NCBI GenBank assembly: GCA_016946835.1
Contig: JACVTC010000108.1
Coordinates: forward strand, 347,501 to 372,500
From: Neocallimastix lanati (nom. inval.)
Lineage: Eukaryota; Neocallimastigomycota; Neocallimastigomycetes; Neocallimastigales; Neocallimastigaceae
Reading direction: 5' to 3'
DNA: 25,000 bases
Shown: positions 22,352-25,000 of the stretch, piece by piece
How positions within the stretch are numbered: position 1 is the stretch's first letter
Layout of the letters: every line of letters starts with the position of its first letter
Notes under the pieces: generated by a model
The model's database searches: none
Told to the model about the DNA's origin: nothing
The model's input: the letters and a program-made list of their open reading frames with translations, nothing else
Made by a program: the position numbers and the translations under genes

Positions 22352-25000
22352 ATAAAAAAATAAAAACTTTAAACTCTTAAAAATTATTATAAATTATAAT
22401 AATAAAAAAAATAGTTATAAAATTTTTCTTAATAAGCAAAAAAAGTGGATAATCCATTAATATTTTTTGTGTTGAAAATAAAATATATGTCACGTGAATA
22501 TAATTATGACATATAAGTTACACAAATAAATAAACAAAATATGTAAAAGGAATATTATCAAATACTTTATAAAGCAGAAAAAAAAAATCAATATTTGAAA
22601 GAAAAAAGAATTAAAAAGAAAAAATAATAATAATAATATTTGGAGGTTAAAAAAAAGAAAAGTAAAAAAAAAAAAAAAATTTAAAATAATAATAAATTTT
22701 ATGAATTGATTTGTGAAATGAAATAAGAGAATGTAATAAAACAACTAAAAAAAAAAGATGTCAATTCTATTATCAATTTTCATAAGATATAGAAACAAGA
22801 AATACTTATTATATAAAGGAAGGATTTATACTAGAAATACAAAAAAATTGGTATTTTTATAATGTAATTAATTTATATATAAAAAAAATTTTTTTTTCTT
22901 TATCAGGTAAAGTTATTATAGGTATATAAATCAATTATAACAAAAAAAAAAAATTAAGTAATAAAAATTAAAAAAGAATAATTAAATAAAAAGATAATAA
23001 AAAAAAAGTTAACCTTTATATTAATGAATACTATTGTAATTGTAATAAATAGAGGCTTGACAAATCCATTTTGAAATACATTATAAATATATTCAAGAAA
23101 TATAAACAAAAAGTTATTCAAAAACTATAATTTAATAATAATATATATAATAAATAATTTAAATATTAATTATAAATAAATAAAAGATAATTTTTTTAAA
23201 TAATACAAATAATAAATAGATACGATTGTTAAACTTTTTTTTTTTAAAAAAAAAATAATAATAATAAATGTATATATTTGACTGATTATATAAATTGAAC
23301 TTTTTTTTTTTTTACTATATTTTTCAATTATTCATATCAAATCGTTCTTAATTTGTTATATCTTTCTTTGTTTCAATTATTATTAGTATAAATTTTTCTT
23401 TTTTCAAAAAAAAAAAAAAAAAAAAAAAAATTAAATAAAATTTGATTTAATAATTTTAATTAATAATAGATTTATAGATATTTGATTGTCATATATAATT
23501 TATTGTCATATATATTTGATTGTCAAAATATTTGATTGTTATATATATAATAAAATATGCTAAATTATTTTATAAATTTTTATATTCTTTTTTTTTTTTA
23601 TTTTTGTTTAATAATGATCATTATAATTACTTTCAATAAATTATTTATGATAATAAAGTATTTTACGTATATGTATATATATATATTTATTTTATTTATT
23701 TAAGAGTTGAAATGATTTCAATTCATTCTAACAATTTAATTTATAAAATATTTATTAACATTCATTATTCATTTAGTATTATTATTACAATCATTTAATA
23801 TTTATTATTTAATAAAAAGTTATATAAGATAGGCTTCAAATTTAAATTAAAATAATACTATATATATATATATACAATAAATAAAAAGAGGGCTATCTTT
23901 AGGAATCGATATCGATTAAAAAGATAAAAAAAAATTATATGAACAAAAACAAGCCTTTTTTTTTTTTGTTTAAATTTGTTTAGACTCTCCATATAAAATT
24001 AAAAATTTAAAGTTTTTAAAAAATAAAAAAAAAAATAAAAATTTTATTTTATAATTTAAAAAATAAAACTAAATAAAATTAAAATTAAAATTATTTATAA
24101 ATGTTTTTGCTTTAATTGTAAACATTATTTTAAACTTTTTTTTTTTTTTTTTTTTAAATTTTAAACATTATTTTTTTTTTTTTATATAATATTATAAAAT
24201 CAATCAACTAAAATTTAAAAAAATAATAAAAATAAAAATTCAAAAAATAAAATTTATCACATGAAAAATAAAAAAAAAAAAAGATTGATTTAAATACATT
24301 TATTTTTATATAAATAAGCCATATATAAGTGAATCTAATAATATTTATTTATTTTTTATTTCTATAATTAGTTACTAAATTTAATTATCAGTTAATAATT
24401 TAATTTTTTAAAGCCACTAATTTTTCAATTTTCAATTTTAATATTTAGGTTTTTACTATTTTTATATCAAATTTCAAATTTTATTATTTATTATTTATTT
24501 TTTTTTAATTATTTAAATTATATATTTTAATTATATATTTTTAATTTAAAATATTATTATTATTATTATTATTAATTTTTATTTGGTTTATTTATAGAAA
24601 AAGGAACCACCTTTTTTTTTTTGGCTTTTTTTTTTCTTACTTTTAGTAAATGATTTTTGATAAGATTAGATAGTATCTTTTCAATTCATTTAATATTAAC
24701 AACTTAAAAAAAAAGTTATACAAAGAAGAATATAGTTAGATTATTTTTATTTTAATTGTTAATTTTTTTTTTAATTGATATTAGTTTATTATCTTTTTTT
24801 AATATATAGATAAAAAGAATTTTAATTATTTAATATATCGTTTTTATTTTTTATCTTTTTATTTTATTTTTTCCATCCATAAAACTAATATATTTATTAA
24901 TTATTCTTTATTAAATATTCTTTATTAATTACTACTTATTAATTATTAGTTATTAATTATTAATAATTTATTATTTAATATTTAATATTTAGTATTTATT
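20581..25000. other. Gene-free AT-rich region to the right edge
   Basis: I find no supported coding, tRNA or rRNA gene. Open stretches at 20812-21054 (plus) and 22490-22744 (minus) consist of A/T-only low complexity. Poly-A/T runs occur about every 100-200 bp (for example about 21019-21043, 22314-22350, 23406-23430). An inverted repeat lies at 21317-21341 (aaaatcata...tatgatttt), an atcgatatcgat palindrome near 23906-23917, and an LTR-end-like string near 21949-21967. The far right may be the upstream region of a gene outside the window. Confidence 0.6.
23478..23551. repeat. Imperfect tandem repeat of an atttgattgtcatatat-type unit
   Basis: Four related copies (with tttgattgtc, tttattgtc, tttgattgtc and tttgattgtt cores) follow each other at about 20-bp spacing. 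No function is apparent. Confidence 0.7.

Noticed and set aside
22490-22744. 84-codon minus-strand Phe/Leu-rich open stretch that looks like a membrane protein
   Set aside because: Poly-A on the plus strand gives poly-Phe; the hydrophobicity is a composition effect.
20581-25000. Possible tRNA genes or CRISPR-like arrays in the right part
   Set aside because: No cloverleaf with conserved TΨC/D-arm bases was found, and the repeats present are simple A/T repeats without spacer structure.

Overview
The window is extremely AT-rich: homopolymer tracts, (AAT)n, (AAAT)n and (TTTTA)n arrays fill most of the space between genes. Proteins are rich in Asn, Lys and Ile, and genes carry short AT-rich GT-AG introns. 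Together with ankyrin arrays, a Ty1/copia element and a beta-helix/Cys-rich/seven-helix receptor, this fits an anaerobic gut fungus (Neocallimastigomycota such as Neocallimastix, Piromyces or Anaeromyces). This is an inference; Dictyostelium-like protists share the base composition but fit the gene content less well.

Layout. 1-2015 (minus): the start and 671 codons of an intact, intronless ankyrin-repeat gene that runs off the left edge. 2016-5545: low-complexity DNA with three coding relics: a small Arg-rich piece, an ankyrin scrap on the minus strand and a longer, heavily broken ankyrin pseudogene on the plus strand. 5807-6464: a MITE-like element with 19-bp terminal inverted repeats and TA target duplications. 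6829-12374 (minus): the main gene. Splicing 11 exons gives one uninterrupted frame of 1,269 codons: signal peptide, beta-helix ectodomain with GG[AS] repeats, Cys-rich/EGF-like neck, seven helices with class C GPCR features, and a cytoplasmic tail.

12430-13510 is satellite-like sequence, mainly (TTTTA)n then (TTA)n. About 13560-19072 (plus) is a dead Ty1/copia retrotransposon in gag-PR-IN-RT order. It has frameshifts, in-frame stops, a YVDG instead of YVDD catalytic box, no RNase H, and two solo LTRs of other elements inserted with clear 5-bp target duplications. 19087-19360 is another trinucleotide array. 19934-20524 is a decayed coding relic with a P-loop-like stretch, tentatively an endogenous Rep-like helicase. 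From 20581 to the right edge I see no gene.

The two intact genes are probably independent: an intracellular or unassigned ankyrin protein, and a cell-surface receptor-like protein. The rest records repeated mobile-element insertion and gene decay.
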